Shown here one piece after another: positions 34,180-44,085 of a DNA stretch of 64,000 nt (positions are counted from its first letter, which is position 1; every line of letters begins with the position of its first letter). Position numbers and translations under genes: made by a program. The notes beneath the pieces were generated by a model. It made no database searches. It saw nothing but the letters and a program-made list of their open reading frames with translations, and was not told the DNA's origin. Where the stretch lies: assembly GCA_006384855.1 (NCBI GenBank), contig VCJN01002337.1, positions 62,001 through 126,000 on the forward strand, written 5' to 3'. The DNA comes from Tetraselmis striata. Its lineage: Eukaryota > Chlorophyta > Chlorodendrophyceae > Chlorodendrales > Chlorodendraceae.

Positions 34180-34867
34180 CCGCCCCCCTAAAGTCTAAAT
34201 CTCAAATGTGTAGAAAATTAGACAGGAGCAGTTTTGTGGTGGGCACCGCCCACAACGGCGAAGTGATGCCCCGCCAGTGTAATAAAAGCATCCACTGGCC
34301 CAGCGCCTCCGCGACACCGGCCCACACCTCCGCCGCGACTGCCGCGCAAGCCCTGATCGCATGCCGGCAGCCTGCGATCATGATTTGCCAGGCACTCCTA
34401 GCACCCTGCCGGCACATGCATGCTGTGCCGCAACGCTACGCGCGAACTAAGCACCATTGCTGTGCGGGCACGCACGGGCTTCGCGAGAGTCGGCCGCCGC
34501 ACCGTGCCAGTACTTATCGTGAATACTCCTTGGCAGGGGCCGGGGACGCGGCCCGCCAGCGTGGCGCACCGCGACGCCAGCGACCCCGTGTTGTGCAGCG
34601 ATGTGCGGCGATGTGCAGCGAGTACGTGCAGCCGCATGTACTTAGCCCGGGTGCTCCGCGTCGGCGGGCGACACGCGAGCCCCCGTGCGCATATCAATTT
34701 GATGAAATTATGGAAACGAGAAATTCATATAGTACTTTACAGGTCGCGCGCGATAGTCGTCGCTACTCGGTATGAAATCCACGTCCCTCGTCCGTCCCGT
34801 ATCGTCCCCGTATGTCGTCGTTCGTCACCAGTAGAGCACACTTACGTCACATCTGAATCTCACAGTG

Positions 34868-35747
34868 ATGCGAGCAAGAAGTTGTTGTGAGAGCTGCCAG
34901 CGTCAGCGCATGCCGACATCGCGGAGCTACTGCACTACTTTGATGCAGCCCGATAGGTGTTCGCCGGCGGGCGCGTGCCAGCGGCACGATGGGCCATCAG
35001 CCAGCGCGAGGGCAAGCAAAATGGACGGCAGATACTGTTATACTCCATTTTCCCTTTAGCCATAATGTTTTGCTATGCTAGCAGGTATATATTATTCCCT
35101 GCTAACATGGCACATGCAGACAACGTTCTTGGCGGGGTCGCGGCCGCGCGTGCGGCACGTGATGGTGCTCCTGCGCCTGCGTCGCGTCGCTCGTCGGCAT
35201 GTGTTGCTATGACCCGGGTCATTGGCTGCAAGCGTCCTCGCCGCGGTTGATAGCCTACCCCGGGGCGGGGGTCCCTTACTATTTGGCAGCTATTTGGCAG
35301 CTAAATAAGCGACTTCGTGGTTCCCTTGGCTCCTTCTTGGTTCTTGGCTCCCTGTCCTCCTGCTCGACCTTGGTTTCAGGCTTATGTCTCTCTTTTGCTG
35401 GCAACCTTTCGTAGTTGCTGTTAGTTCTGTTTGTAGTGCGCATTTGTGATGAAAGCCCCGATGTAATAATAATAATAACTATAATTCCCCGCTACAGTAG
35501 AACCGGTACGACTACGCATCCGCGGAGTCGTTGTATATATTAGCATTGCGGGTATAAATACTAGTAGTATAAGGCCGACGACTTTTCTGGAATTCTCTAT
35601 AGTTCTCTGACTCAAGCCTTACGTGGCTAAGTAACACAGCACGGGTATCCCACGACACCCGGCTAACATAGCACAGGTACGACTGACCTCGACGGATATA
35701 AATACCGCCGGCAAGTCTAGTAGGTAGAATTCAGAGACAGACGACGA
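34868..35747. other. Gene-poor stretch between CACTA copy 2 and the Harbinger-like element
   Basis: The first 170 bases have weak coding character on the plus strand (SAHADIAELLHYFDAAR-like), perhaps debris of the element into which the CACTA inserted. The rest shows only short AT-richer segments and no gene. Confidence 0.4.
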
Positions 35748-35750
35748 TAA

Positions 35751-36520
35751 GGCCAGTGAGATTTAATTGTCGGTTTTAGGGTCCTTTTCTGGCCGAAATC
35801 GGAGGGGGGGGGGATTTATTCAGTATCCCCCCGATAATTGTGTAGCCAGTACATTGGCAGTACTTCCCCAACCGTACTGCAACCGGGCTAAATATTGTAA
35901 ATTTGTATGTTAATGGTTACATGGCCAACTGTTGTCGTGCGCACACTCAGACAGAGAAGTGTGGGTATGTACGCGCCGCCACCTCCATGCCGCTGCAACC
36001 CTGAGCAGGAAACACCATTACACTAACCTGTGCCAGTTCCTAGCGCCGGAGGTAGGGTCCGTAAGCGGCCGCGTCGTCGAGCTAGTACCAAATGCGCGCT
36101 GGCAAGCAACGCCAACTGCACTGTGAAAGTGGCCGTTACCTCGGATGGCAGGCTACTCGGTGGGCAGGCAGCGCTGCATGTCTTTGACGAGCACTGGCTA
36201 CAAGCACACACTTGCTCTGAGCTGATGCGGCATGTGGCGAAGGACATAGACCCGGAGCTGTCCTTTGATCTCGTGGAGCAAGTGACGATGGTGTGCGTGG
36301 AGCACGAGGACATAGTCACCGGCTCGGGGCGAAAGCGACGGCGGCACTCAGCCATCCCTAAACTGAACACACAGGCGCTTGCAACGCAGTTTGCGGGCTG
36401 GCAGTACGGTGCACAGTACTTTAAAATATAATATTACCCAGCTACAGAATTTCTGGAGGGGGGGGGGGCAAATCGGAGGGGGGGGGGGGACCTAAAACCG
36501 ACAATTAAATCTCACTGGCC
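35751..36520. mobile_element. PIF/Harbinger-like element of 770 bp
   Basis: The left end starts GGCCAGTGAGATTTAATTGT and the right end is its exact reverse complement; the inverted repeat is about 30 bp. TAA flanks both sides (35748-35750 and 36521-36523). A 3-bp TAA duplication and GGCC-starting termini fit the PIF/Harbinger superfamily. G-runs lie just inside both ends. No DDE transposase is visible, so it is non-autonomous. Confidence 0.85.
36030..36431 (+). CDS. ORF inside the Harbinger-like element
   Basis: The open frame covers about 133 codons to a stop at 36431, with no ATG near its left end, so it is at best a partial exon. It reads as ordinary protein: a basic start (RVRKRPRRRAS), NANCTVKVAVTSDGRLLGGQ, LRHVAKD-type helix (CSELMRHVAKDIDPELSFDL), VTMVCVEHEDIV, a nuclear-localisation-like GRKRRRHS, and FAGWQYGAQYF near the end. 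I do not recognise it. It may be the remains of the element's DNA-binding protein or a captured exon. Confidence 0.4.
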   Translation: MPVPSAGGRVRKRPRRRASTKCALASNANCTVKVAVTSDGRLLGGQAALHVFDEHWLQAHTCSELMRHVAKDIDPELSFDLVEQVTMVCVEHEDIVTGSGRKRRRHSAIPKLNTQALATQFAGWQYGAQYFKI

Positions 36521-36639
36521 TAACCCAGGAACCCCTGTAACCAGAAGAGATTGGCCATACTTTCTAAATCCTTACGCAGCATCCAACAGGGCCTGAAGAA
36601 CAGGCTTAAGACACCCTAACAGACACCCTCACCAGTTGG

Positions 36640-36670
36640 CTGCAACTGGTGCTGACTACATCCGTGCAAG

Positions 36671-36705
<35 letters not shown>

Positions 36706-36945
36706 CGGGTTTTGCGTGGACGTCCCTCTCTCTCCGGAAGGGGGGCACTACAACCGCGTACGTGATCGACGTGAAGATGGAGAAGATACATCGGCGGCTG
36801 GGCAATGGAGTCCAGCATACTACTCGACTACATCGACCCAACAGTGCTGCCGTGGTCGGCAACATGGCACCTCTTTGGCAAGAAAGTGGTCAACCAGCCA
36901 TGTTGCCGCGCCAAGTGGCGACATAATGGCAAAACTGTGAGCCCC
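36640..36945 (+). pseudogene. Tyrosine-recombinase C-terminal fragment, retroelement fossil
   Basis: The stretch contains the recombinase box WTSLSLRKGG, RRLGN and, close by, DYIDPTVLPWSATWHLFGK. These correspond to the C-terminal catalytic part of the enzymes at 24.5 and 37.4 kb but are clearly diverged from them. It is a short broken piece preceded by a long C-run (about 36674-36704). It is older than copies A and B. Confidence 0.7.
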
Positions 36946-37392
36946 CTGCTTTGTTTGCTAATCATATTGATAATTATAGAGGTTTGAATTACACGGGCAA
37001 ATATTCGACGGGTGTTTCCCGACGTTACAAATTCCGCCGCACGCGGCTAGGACGCTAGTGCCGTGTGCCCACGTCCATTCCTCACCCCCATATGACGCCC
37101 TGCGACGTAGCGGAGTCTCCACCTTTGCGCCAGCTTCCAGCTAGCGCAACCCACCCTTCCCGACCCTTTCTTGCGTGATATGGGGCGCGAGCCCCTGTGC
37201 CAAACTTTGTAAGAGACCTAACAACTTTTTGGCATGACTGCGAGCCCCCTGCCTCGCTCATTCGGCGGGTCGTCGTGTGCGCGTACGCGAGAAGTCCCGG
37301 TTTCAAAGTTGAGTCTGGTTTTGCCAAAAAGGTCGCGCAGGCTGTTTTACACGGTCAAGAGCCGAAATTGACGGAGAAGGGGTAGCGCCAAG

Positions 37393-39018
37393 TCATGAAG
37401 GAGGCACTGGGAAGGCCACCGCTGCGGAGTCCTGTTGGACTTGGAAGTGGCGGAGGGGGGCGATGTGTCCAAAGAAGAACCACGCGCCAGGAGAAGGAAG
37501 AACGTTGGGGTCGATGTAGTCCAGAACGACATCAGAGTTAGTGGCCCAACCGCCCTGGTAGCGGATGTGGGACAGTGGCGCTCCAATGGCGTTTGCTGCA
37601 GAGGCTGCGCCCTTGCGTAGACTGTGTGAAGTCCAGGAAGTGCCAGCAGGGGGGGCAGCGTTGACTAGGTTGACTGCTGTAGACAACCAGTCTGACATCG
37701 TAGTAGCAGTCCAAGGTTTCGACTGCTCAGCCACATTGACAGCCCAGAAGTTGGAGGTAGCCAAGCCAACAGTAACCAGGGGGACAGACTGGACGTTGTC
37801 GATGAAGTAGCGCAAGAGACGTGCCACTCGAGGGTGCTCGGACACTGGAAGGAGAAGTACGCGCAGGTCGTCAGGTCCCCGCCGGCCGGCGCGACCCTTC
37901 TCGCGGTAGATCTGCAAGGTGATGTTGTAGGTGTCGACATGCACATCTTGCACTCGACAGGAGACGCCAGTAAGGCCCCTGGCAAAGAACAGGAAGTTGA
38001 CAACCGAGGCCAAGAGGGCTCGGTAGTCGAGGTGGGACTCTGGGTAAGGAGCAGACACAATTAGCTCGGCCTTTGAGACGAAGCGGTAAGCTACATCCGC
38101 AGGCAGAGGGACACGCAAAGGGGCAGCGTCCAGTCGACGCTGACGTAACATTAACCCACGTCTTGCCGAAGTGAGGTGTAGGCTGTCCTTGGCGATCGGG
38201 ACGAGGTTGTGCAGCTCGAAGAAGGTGATGATGGCAGACAGATAGGGCTGTAGAGACTTAGCTGCGATATGCCCTCGCTCCCCGATCCAGGCAACGTACC
38301 GAACAACAGTAGCAGTAGTCGCCTCTAGCGGGCTGATGTTCTCGGAGTCGTGGCAGAACTCAGCGAACTGAGCCAACCTGCCGGCGTAGCTCTTGAGGGT
38401 CTGAGCGCTGAGGGAGCTGGAGAGCAAGTCGAGCGTCCGCTGGCCTAGCTCGTCTGAGCCGAACGCGTCCTGTAGTCGGGATCGCAGTGACGCAGCCCAC
38501 GGAGCGACAGCTGCGGGCTCGTCGATTACGTAAGTGCGTCGTTTTACTGACAGAGTGCCACCGGCACGGCTACTGTTCGCAAAGTACTCGGCAGCAGCGG
38601 TTAGGTTCCCGGCGGTTGGCCGGTAGTTGCTGGACGGGTTTGCAGTAGCTTCAGTACGGGTTTGCGGGGCTAGGTTCAGGTAGGCGGGCCGCCCCGCGCG
38701 CCCTTCGCGCTCATAGCGCCTGTCCCGTGCGTAACGTACACGCGCGAAACTTGGTCGTTGCGAACCGGTTGTAACTCGTAGTGTAACAACCGACGAACGC
38801 AGAGATGGGGTTGTAAGAAAGGCGGATGGTTGAGCCGCCATGTGCAGGTGTGCGGAGGGTTGAGCCGCACTCGGCTGTAGCTGTAAGAAGCGCCGCACCG
38901 AGGAAGGTCTAAATGAAGTCTGTAAGGTGGGGGGGTCAGGTCCTGACACAGGGCGCTCATCCCGCCGTTGAGCTGCAAGGGTGCGTCTTGCGGCGGTCAC
39001 CGAAAGGTGGCCTCGCAA
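37393..39018 (-). CDS. Tyrosine recombinase of copy B
   Basis: The frame has 541 codons and is collinear with the enzyme of copy A. It shares the SAM-like region (LKSYAGRLAQFAEFC), the arginine region FARGLTGVSCRVQDV, the HSLRKGAASAANAIG box, GGWATNSDVV and the terminal LDYIDP tyrosine. Differences from copy A are mostly single substitutions, many in the low-complexity N terminus and near TAVNLVNAAPP. Conserved catalytic positions in two independent copies suggest the enzyme was under selection until recently. The start is uncertain; MQLNGG-like sequence downstream does not give an in-frame alternative. Confidence 0.87.
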   Translation of the reverse strand: MRGHLSVTAARRTLAAQRRDERPVSGPDPPTLQTSFRPSSVRRFLQLQPSAAQPSAHLHMAAQPSAFLTTPSLRSSVVTLRVTTGSQRPSFARVRYARDRRYEREGRAGRPAYLNLAPQTRTEATANPSSNYRPTAGNLTAAAEYFANSSRAGGTLSVKRRTYVIDEPAAVAPWAASLRSRLQDAFGSDELGQRTLDLLSSSLSAQTLKSYAGRLAQFAEFCHDSENISPLEATTATVVRYVAWIGERGHIAAKSLQPYLSAIITFFELHNLVPIAKDSLHLTSARRGLMLRQRRLDAAPLRVPLPADVAYRFVSKAELIVSAPYPESHLDYRALLASVVNFLFFARGLTGVSCRVQDVHVDTYNITLQIYREKGRAGRRGPDDLRVLLLPVSEHPRVARLLRYFIDNVQSVPLVTVGLATSNFWAVNVAEQSKPWTATTMSDWLSTAVNLVNAAPPAGTSWTSHSLRKGAASAANAIGAPLSHIRYQGGWATNSDVVLDYIDPNVLPSPGAWFFFGHIAPLRHFQVQQDSAAVAFPVPPS

Positions 39019-39054
39019 GGCTCCTGCAGCTCCGACGAACGGCGCCCCACACCG

Positions 39055-39963
39055 TCACTCGTGCTCACCTTCGCGGCCACGTCCACGTCCGCCGCCACGT
39101 CCTCGCCCACGCCCGCGACCTGCAGCTGCAGCCGCCACTCGAGAAGTAGCGGTCGCCTTGGCGCTGCTGGCGACGGTCGCCTCGAAGACACGCCGCTCGT
39201 AGTCCCGCATGAGGTCCCCAAAGATCGCGGAACCCAGATGCTCTGAAGCAGGCTGAAAATGCTGGGCTCGCAACACATCCAGAACACCTTGGTCACCGTG
39301 CACACGCTTGATCTCATTGAGCTTCCGCAGGAAGGCCAGACGAAACCGAAACGCCTTGTCGATGGCCTCGGCGTGGTTCCGGGCTCTCGCGAGGTAGGGG
39401 GTGAAGTCCTGGTTAGTGGCGGGGACGTAAGGTAGCAGCTCGTCGAGCGCCACGAAAAGGGCGGCCATGTGGGCCCCGAAACACGACATCCACAAGTACT
39501 CCTCCTGGGCCGGCAGACGCCGGTCATCCTGCTTGAGGTACTCGTTCGTTAGGTCGGTGCTCAAAGGGAAAAGTCCAGGCACTCGGCTGACCGGTCGAAC
39601 GGCCTCGTAACCAGACTCTGCTCTCTGCAGTAACTCTGGCACCGCGAGGTAATCATCCTCGGCACTCACGGATTTTGCTCCGACACGGCCGCTCTGGGCT
39701 AGCTCTAGCAAGTCGGGGCGCTCTGCGGCTCCCCCGCTGCCTGTCGGCTGTCTCGCGAAGCGCTGCCCTGAGCCGGAGCCATGTGCCCCTTCTCCATCAA
39801 CAACGCGATCACGAGCCGTCAATTGTGCCACAGCTGTAGCCAGCTCTCGCAGTAATGAAGACTGGGCCCTCATATCTGCGTTTAGCGACTGCAACGTCGG
39901 CTCAGCGACGGGTTCTTCTCCATCTGACATAGTAACGCACGGACGTACGGACGAGAATATCAC
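39055..39963 (-). CDS. Gag-like protein of copy B
   Basis: The frame has 302 codons, the same length as in copy A and very similar throughout. It has the same helical core (LDELLPYVPATNQDFTPYLA, FLRKLNEIKRVHGDQGVLDV) and RG-rich tail. Equal length with substitutions but no length change supports a functional reading frame in both. Role and family assignment are as inferred for copy A. Confidence 0.65.
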   Translation of the reverse strand: MIFSSVRPCVTMSDGEEPVAEPTLQSLNADMRAQSSLLRELATAVAQLTARDRVVDGEGAHGSGSGQRFARQPTGSGGAAERPDLLELAQSGRVGAKSVSAEDDYLAVPELLQRAESGYEAVRPVSRVPGLFPLSTDLTNEYLKQDDRRLPAQEEYLWMSCFGAHMAALFVALDELLPYVPATNQDFTPYLARARNHAEAIDKAFRFRLAFLRKLNEIKRVHGDQGVLDVLRAQHFQPASEHLGSAIFGDLMRDYERRVFEATVASSAKATATSRVAAAAAGRGRGRGRGGGRGRGREGEHE

Positions 39964-40226
39964 ACTCGGATGGCGAGCCGGGTGTGGTCTTGAACAACCT
40001 GGGGTGACCTTGCTCGCAACGGGTTACGAGACAGTTTTTACATCGCTGCGTGGAACGCAGCGAAAACTGGAAGATGGCAGGCTCAGCTGTTCTGGCTGCT
40101 TTTATGTCTACTCGTGCTGCACCCAACAAGGGCGCAACAACAGTTACTAGTTCCCGTACCACTGCGCAGCACTTGTAGCTGAAAAGCGGTTAGGTCAAGG
40201 ATGGAAACCCCATAAACTAGTTTAGA

Positions 40227-40440
40227 TCAGACATCGGCCGAATCCGCCCCAGCACTTGACATCTTGCGCCAACTGCAGTCGTAGGGTTGGCACAGCCCGT
40301 AGACCACTGCCTCATTCGAACCCTGAAGGGCTAATGGGCATCAACCGGGTAACCTCAGGACACGCCGGGACGATATTGCCGAAATAGCGCGACAACATGG
40401 ACCAGGAGTCGATCCCGGGGTGAACTTTACTTTTACCTAT
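40227..40440 (-). repeat. SINE-like repeat fragment
   Basis: It matches the repeats at 50.8 and 51.7 kb (CCAGCACTTGACATCTTGCG, then CCTCATTCGAACCC and a B-box-like GGAGTCGATCCCGGG). It starts where copy B ends and lacks the A-box side of the tRNA-like head. Confidence 0.65.
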
Positions 40441-40627
40441 TTTCCTTCATCAGTCTTCACGATGAGGCGGTAGGGCCTGCCGCCAGGTTGACCGCGGACC
40501 TGGGTTGCCCAATAATTTCTAATCTTGCCTGCGGAGCGAGGCTGGGATGCACCGGGAGTCCTGTCCCGACCTCATGGCGTCCTGTCCGGTCTGGTCCTGT
40601 CCTGTTCGACCTGGCCTGCCGGGCCGG

Positions 40628-40659
<32 letters not shown>

Positions 40660-41942
40660 GCTGGACGCAGGCAATTAGTCGTTGGTTTTCTATCTGCGCG
40701 ACCGATCGCGGGATCCTCGCCGCCGCACGCAACCGCGACGGCCGGTAAACCCCCCGAAGATGCGCGGCTAGCCCCGGGGAGGGCCGTTGGAGTGCTGACG
40801 ACCGGCTGGCTGGCTGGCTAACTGGCTGGCTGGCGCTCGGGGGCTGGCGACTGCTGGGCTGGCGGGCCGTCGTCTCGTCGGCGGAGCGGGCGGTATGGCG
40901 AGTACTTAAGGGCAGTCCTGCCCTTAATTCAGCCACACAGGGGAAAAGCGACTGAGATGTAAGGATGATGACGAAGTGTGATATGGTTCGTACTGCCGCC
41001 GCGTCTCGTGTATTGACTATTATTGCGTGTAACCAAACCCATCAACTACACCCGCATCACTACACACACTCACACCCAGGTGTAAGCAGCAGCGGCAGCC
41101 CGCGCTCCGGAGTCTTCGTCAGCCTGTCGGCTGCTTCGCCACTTTCGGGAAAGTCGGGGAACAGGGCCTGGAGGTGGGCGCCGAATCGTCCGCTGTTCTC
41201 CAGGCAAGGTACGAAGAGGTTTCGGCCCTGTGCTTCGAGTCACGCGGTCGTTCTTCGCGAGCTGCTCGCGTCGGAGGGCGGCGTAGCCAGGCTGCTTGGA
41301 GGCCTGGGCGAGGCAAGAGTTACGGTTCAGTCCGGTGCAGGCGAGTGTCGCGTCAGGGACAAGGTGACGGCCAGGGACCTCGTAGTCGAGCTGCACGACG
41401 TCGCGAGGTCGGGTGGCGTCGCGGTATCGGAGGTCCGAAGGTCGGTGACGATTGCCGACTTCGCGGCGTCAGGCTCCAGTGTAACAGTGAACAGGGCGCC
41501 CGCGATCTTGGCTTGCATGGCGTGCTAGACAGGCGGTAGTCATTAAGACTGCGCTAGCGTGATGATATGCGCTTAGTGCAATACTGTGCAATCAGTACCG
41601 CATCCGCGCCACCAATACCCAGTCAGCCACTTGCACCGCCTCTGCCCGCACTAGGCCACGCGCCACCGCCGGTCAAGGTCAACCTACTCGGCGCCCCGAA
41701 CACTTGCCGCCCACACCTGAAGCTGCCCGAAAGTAGTGCAAATAATCCGCCCGTGATCGCGCGGGGAGCCCAGCGTGGTGCTTTGCTGACAGAGCTGCCG
41801 CCGCGCCAGGTCCCCTTGAGCCACCTCAAGGCGCCGCTCTTTGACCCAGCCTCCCTCGCCGCCCAGCGCGCTTACGTGCCCGCGCGTTTTGTTCCGCTGC
41901 GCGCCGAACAGATACACGCGTTGAGCTGCGGGTTCTTTTTCG
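40441..41942. other. Region upstream of the sulfotransferase gene
   Basis: It contains a G-run of over 30 bases (about 40630-40660) and a GGCT microsatellite (about 40800-40850). Open frames with some coding character lie at 40965-41528 (+) and 41567-41940 (+; ARFVPLRAEQIHALSCGFFF), the latter running into the next gene in another frame. Neither is recognised. The second could be an upstream exon. Confidence 0.35.
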
Positions 41943-42984
41943 ATGAGACGTGCGATGGTCGGAGCTGGGCGCTCTTCGGGTTGCGCGCCAGCCAGTGTGT
42001 ATGCCCAGCTTCTGGTGCTCCTGCTTCTGGGGCCAATCTGCAAGGCTCAACAGGAGTCGCCCCACAGGCTTGCCAATTCCCGCGCCGCCGCTGGTGTACT
42101 ACAATCGAGTGCCGAAGGCAGGAAGCTCGACCGTGTTGGGCCTTATTGCCTCACTGCAAAAGCAAAACGGCTTCACTCACGTCCACAAGTTGCAAGATTT
42201 CTATTGGGATCGGCCTGGCCCCGCAGCCAACGAGCAGGCGGTCGCAGAGCTATTTAACACTGCACGTGCGGCAGGCGAGCCTGCTGCATACGATTGCCAC
42301 ACCTACTTCATCGATTTCTTCGGCTCCCCGGCTGTGCGAGCGCGCCTCGGCGGTGACGTCTCTGACGTGCACTTTATCAACGTGCTCCGCAACCCGTCGC
42401 AGCGCATGCGGTCACTATTCTACTATGCAGTGGACCCTGTTGCAAGGGGCGGTGAGAGGGCTGAGCAGATTCAGCGGCGACGGCGCGCGGATCCATGTGG
42501 GTGCGGAGACATCTCATACAACGAATGCATAGAGCAGGCGCACACCACCAACTGCAGCGCTGGCACAAACATCGCAACGCGCGGCAGGTCGGCTGTACGG
42601 CACTTCCTGACCGCGGAGGACTCCGCAGCATATCACAAGACAGAGTGCACTGTAGAAGCCCGGGCGCCGCTGGTGCTAAAGGCGATGGCAAACATGCAGT
42701 TGTACACTGTCATTGGGCTCGCCGAGCGTATGGACGATACGGTGAAGCTGCTCGAAGCCCGCCTGCCGGCAGTGTTTCGCGGTGCGTCACACCGCCTGGC
42801 CATGCGAGGGAGAGACAGAGTGACAACTGTGCCTTTCAAATTCAGCACCCAAGGCCCACTTGTCAGCTCAAAAGCTGATGCCATCCTCCGGGCCAACCCG
42901 TGCAACATGGGCGAGTATGCAATATGGGAGCATGCAAAGCGCCTGTTCCACAATGCCACCGGGGTGGATGTGCGGGGGCTGTAA
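41943..42984 (+). CDS. Carbohydrate 2-O-sulfotransferase-like protein
   Basis: The catalytic frame (about 42080-42984) reads PLVYYNRVPKAGSSTVLGL, the 5'-phosphosulfate-binding loop of the HS2ST/uronyl sulfotransferase family (PF03567). It then has FINVLRNPSQRMRSLFYYAV, the 3'-phosphate-binding motif with conserved Arg and Ser, and RAPLVLKAMANMQLYTVIGL, EARLPAVFRG and a C-terminal CNMGEYAIWEHAKRLF. Such enzymes move sulfate from PAPS to hexuronic acids in the Golgi lumen. A signal-anchor-like stretch (VYAQLLVLLLLGPICKA) starts at the ATG at 41943 but lies in another frame than the catalytic part. An unrecognised intron, a sequencing indel or a real frameshift must lie near 42050-42080. The stop is at 42982-42984 and TGTAA follows at 43123. 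Confidence 0.8.
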
Positions 42985-43122
42985 AGCTGCGCGGCTACGT
43001 GACCCTTTGTTTGGCTGGAGAAGCCGTGTGGTTGTTGGTCAACCCCCGAGGCGGCTTGTAGGTGTTAGAGGCCTGGCTGCTGCCAGTTTTACGGCGTGTC
43101 TGCTCTCTAATGTTGGTTGCAA

Positions 43123-43127
43123 TGTAA
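43123..43127 (+). promoter_or_regulatory. Probable polyadenylation signal TGTAA of the sulfotransferase gene
   Basis: TGTAA lies 139 bases after the stop codon, a normal distance for this lineage. Confidence 0.5.
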
Positions 43128-43279
43128 GCATTAAATACATTACATTGCATGCATGTAGGAACCGCAGCATTCCCCAACTTTGGGAGCTTGGATGTTGGAC
43201 TGGCACATTTGCAATTGGGCAGTCCTGGCACTGCGTAGCTGGCGAATTTGGCTGATGATGCGGCTGAAATACGTACATA

Positions 43280-43829
43280 TCATGCCTGCCAGAATTTTAA
43301 ATTATGTGTTGAATTCATAGCAACAACTACGACGGGTGAATCGGCTTGAACAAGTGTGCTATGCATTCCTTTGAATATCATGTGCAGCATTGCCTTGGCT
43401 GGCGGCGGTGTGGATATGATGTGTTTGAGGTCATCTTCCTGCATACCGTGTGGTGTAGCGCATGTACCTGCTCCTGAGGTAAGGGTATTGGATTGACGCG
43501 GAAAACGGCGGTCCGTGGAAACCGAGCTCACTCTGTGCTTTATCTTCGCATAGGGGCCCACGATTGAGCCGTTCATGGTACGTGTGCCTTCTAAGCCTCC
43601 GCATCAAGTATCGACGATATATTGGTGAAGCAGACAGGTCAAGATCATACATGTTCATATCAACGATTCGAAAAATCAAGAACCGCCAGCATGTGCTCCG
43701 GAAGTACACCAAGTAGTAGGCGGGGCCCAATTGCCCAAGGTGAACACCACCGTGGTTGCTTTCATGGTCATGGCTGGCATCGCCATCGTGCCAGTTGACA
43801 AACGATGGCGGATGAATTCGTTCAGTCAA
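43280..43829 (-). other. Coding-like minus-strand region, unknown
   Basis: Two overlapping open frames (43829-43431 and 43576-43280) have natural-looking composition: SHDHESNHGGVHLGQLGPAY, AYYLVYFRSTCWRFLIF, then LKHIISTPPPAKAMLHMIF and SPVVVVAMNSTHNLKFW. They may be parts of one decayed or spliced gene, tail to tail with the sulfotransferase gene. No family is recognised. Confidence 0.3.
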
Positions 43830-43969
43830 ACTATGTGTTTCAGGATGCTTTGCAGCACATATTTAGCTCAGTGCCAAGCCGTCGCCACAAAGTTATTTGC
43901 CAGAAGGTAGATATAGATTGTGGGTCTCTGCCTGATATTTCAACCCGTGGTAAACCATGCACAATTTAT

Positions 43970-44085
43970 ATGAAAATGTATATATATATATATAATACAT
44001 ATATAATATATAATATATATATATATGAAATTTCTCATTTTTTTATATGAAATTTACAATGTATATATATATGAAATTTCTCACA
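43970..44085. repeat. TA-rich microsatellite
   Basis: It consists of (TA)n tracts interspersed with ATATGAAATTTCTCA repeats in an otherwise GC-rich region. A C-run follows at 44241-44262. 44086-44580 holds no supported gene. Confidence 0.8.

Larger units (their letters stand above)
29112..34867 (-). mobile_element. Second EnSpm/CACTA copy, reverse orientation, 3' end not found
   Basis: The right boundary at 34867 carries the same terminus as the first copy (ATCTGAATCTCACAGTG). Going leftward, 34820-34630 matches 2790-2990 of the first copy, and 33065-29600 matches its transposase gene. No matching opposite terminus was seen down to 24 kb, so the element is truncated at its 3' side or its end lies in diverged sequence near 29 kb. 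Unlike the first copy it has about 1.5 kb extra (33070-34590) near the 5' end, flanked by GCACATCGC-type repeats. Confidence 0.8.
37298..40225 (-). mobile_element. Compact Gag + tyrosine-recombinase element, copy B
   Basis: Same build as copy A: a Gag-like ORF (39963-39055) and a recombinase ORF (39018-37393) 36 bp apart, and no RT. The left end carries the TTTCAAAGTTGAGTCTGG repeat at about 37300, directly followed by the recombinase 3' end. The right end (about 40045-40225) has AACGCAGCGAAAACTGGAAG and GGAAACCCCATAAACTAG, which in copy A occur on the left side. Both ORFs are open, so it looks whole for these two genes. Copies A and B differ by scattered substitutions only, which implies recent activity of the family. 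Confidence 0.75.

Noticed and set aside
36606-36818. Minus-strand frame with polyglycine
   Set aside because: It is created by the long C-run and lies antisense to the recombinase fragment.
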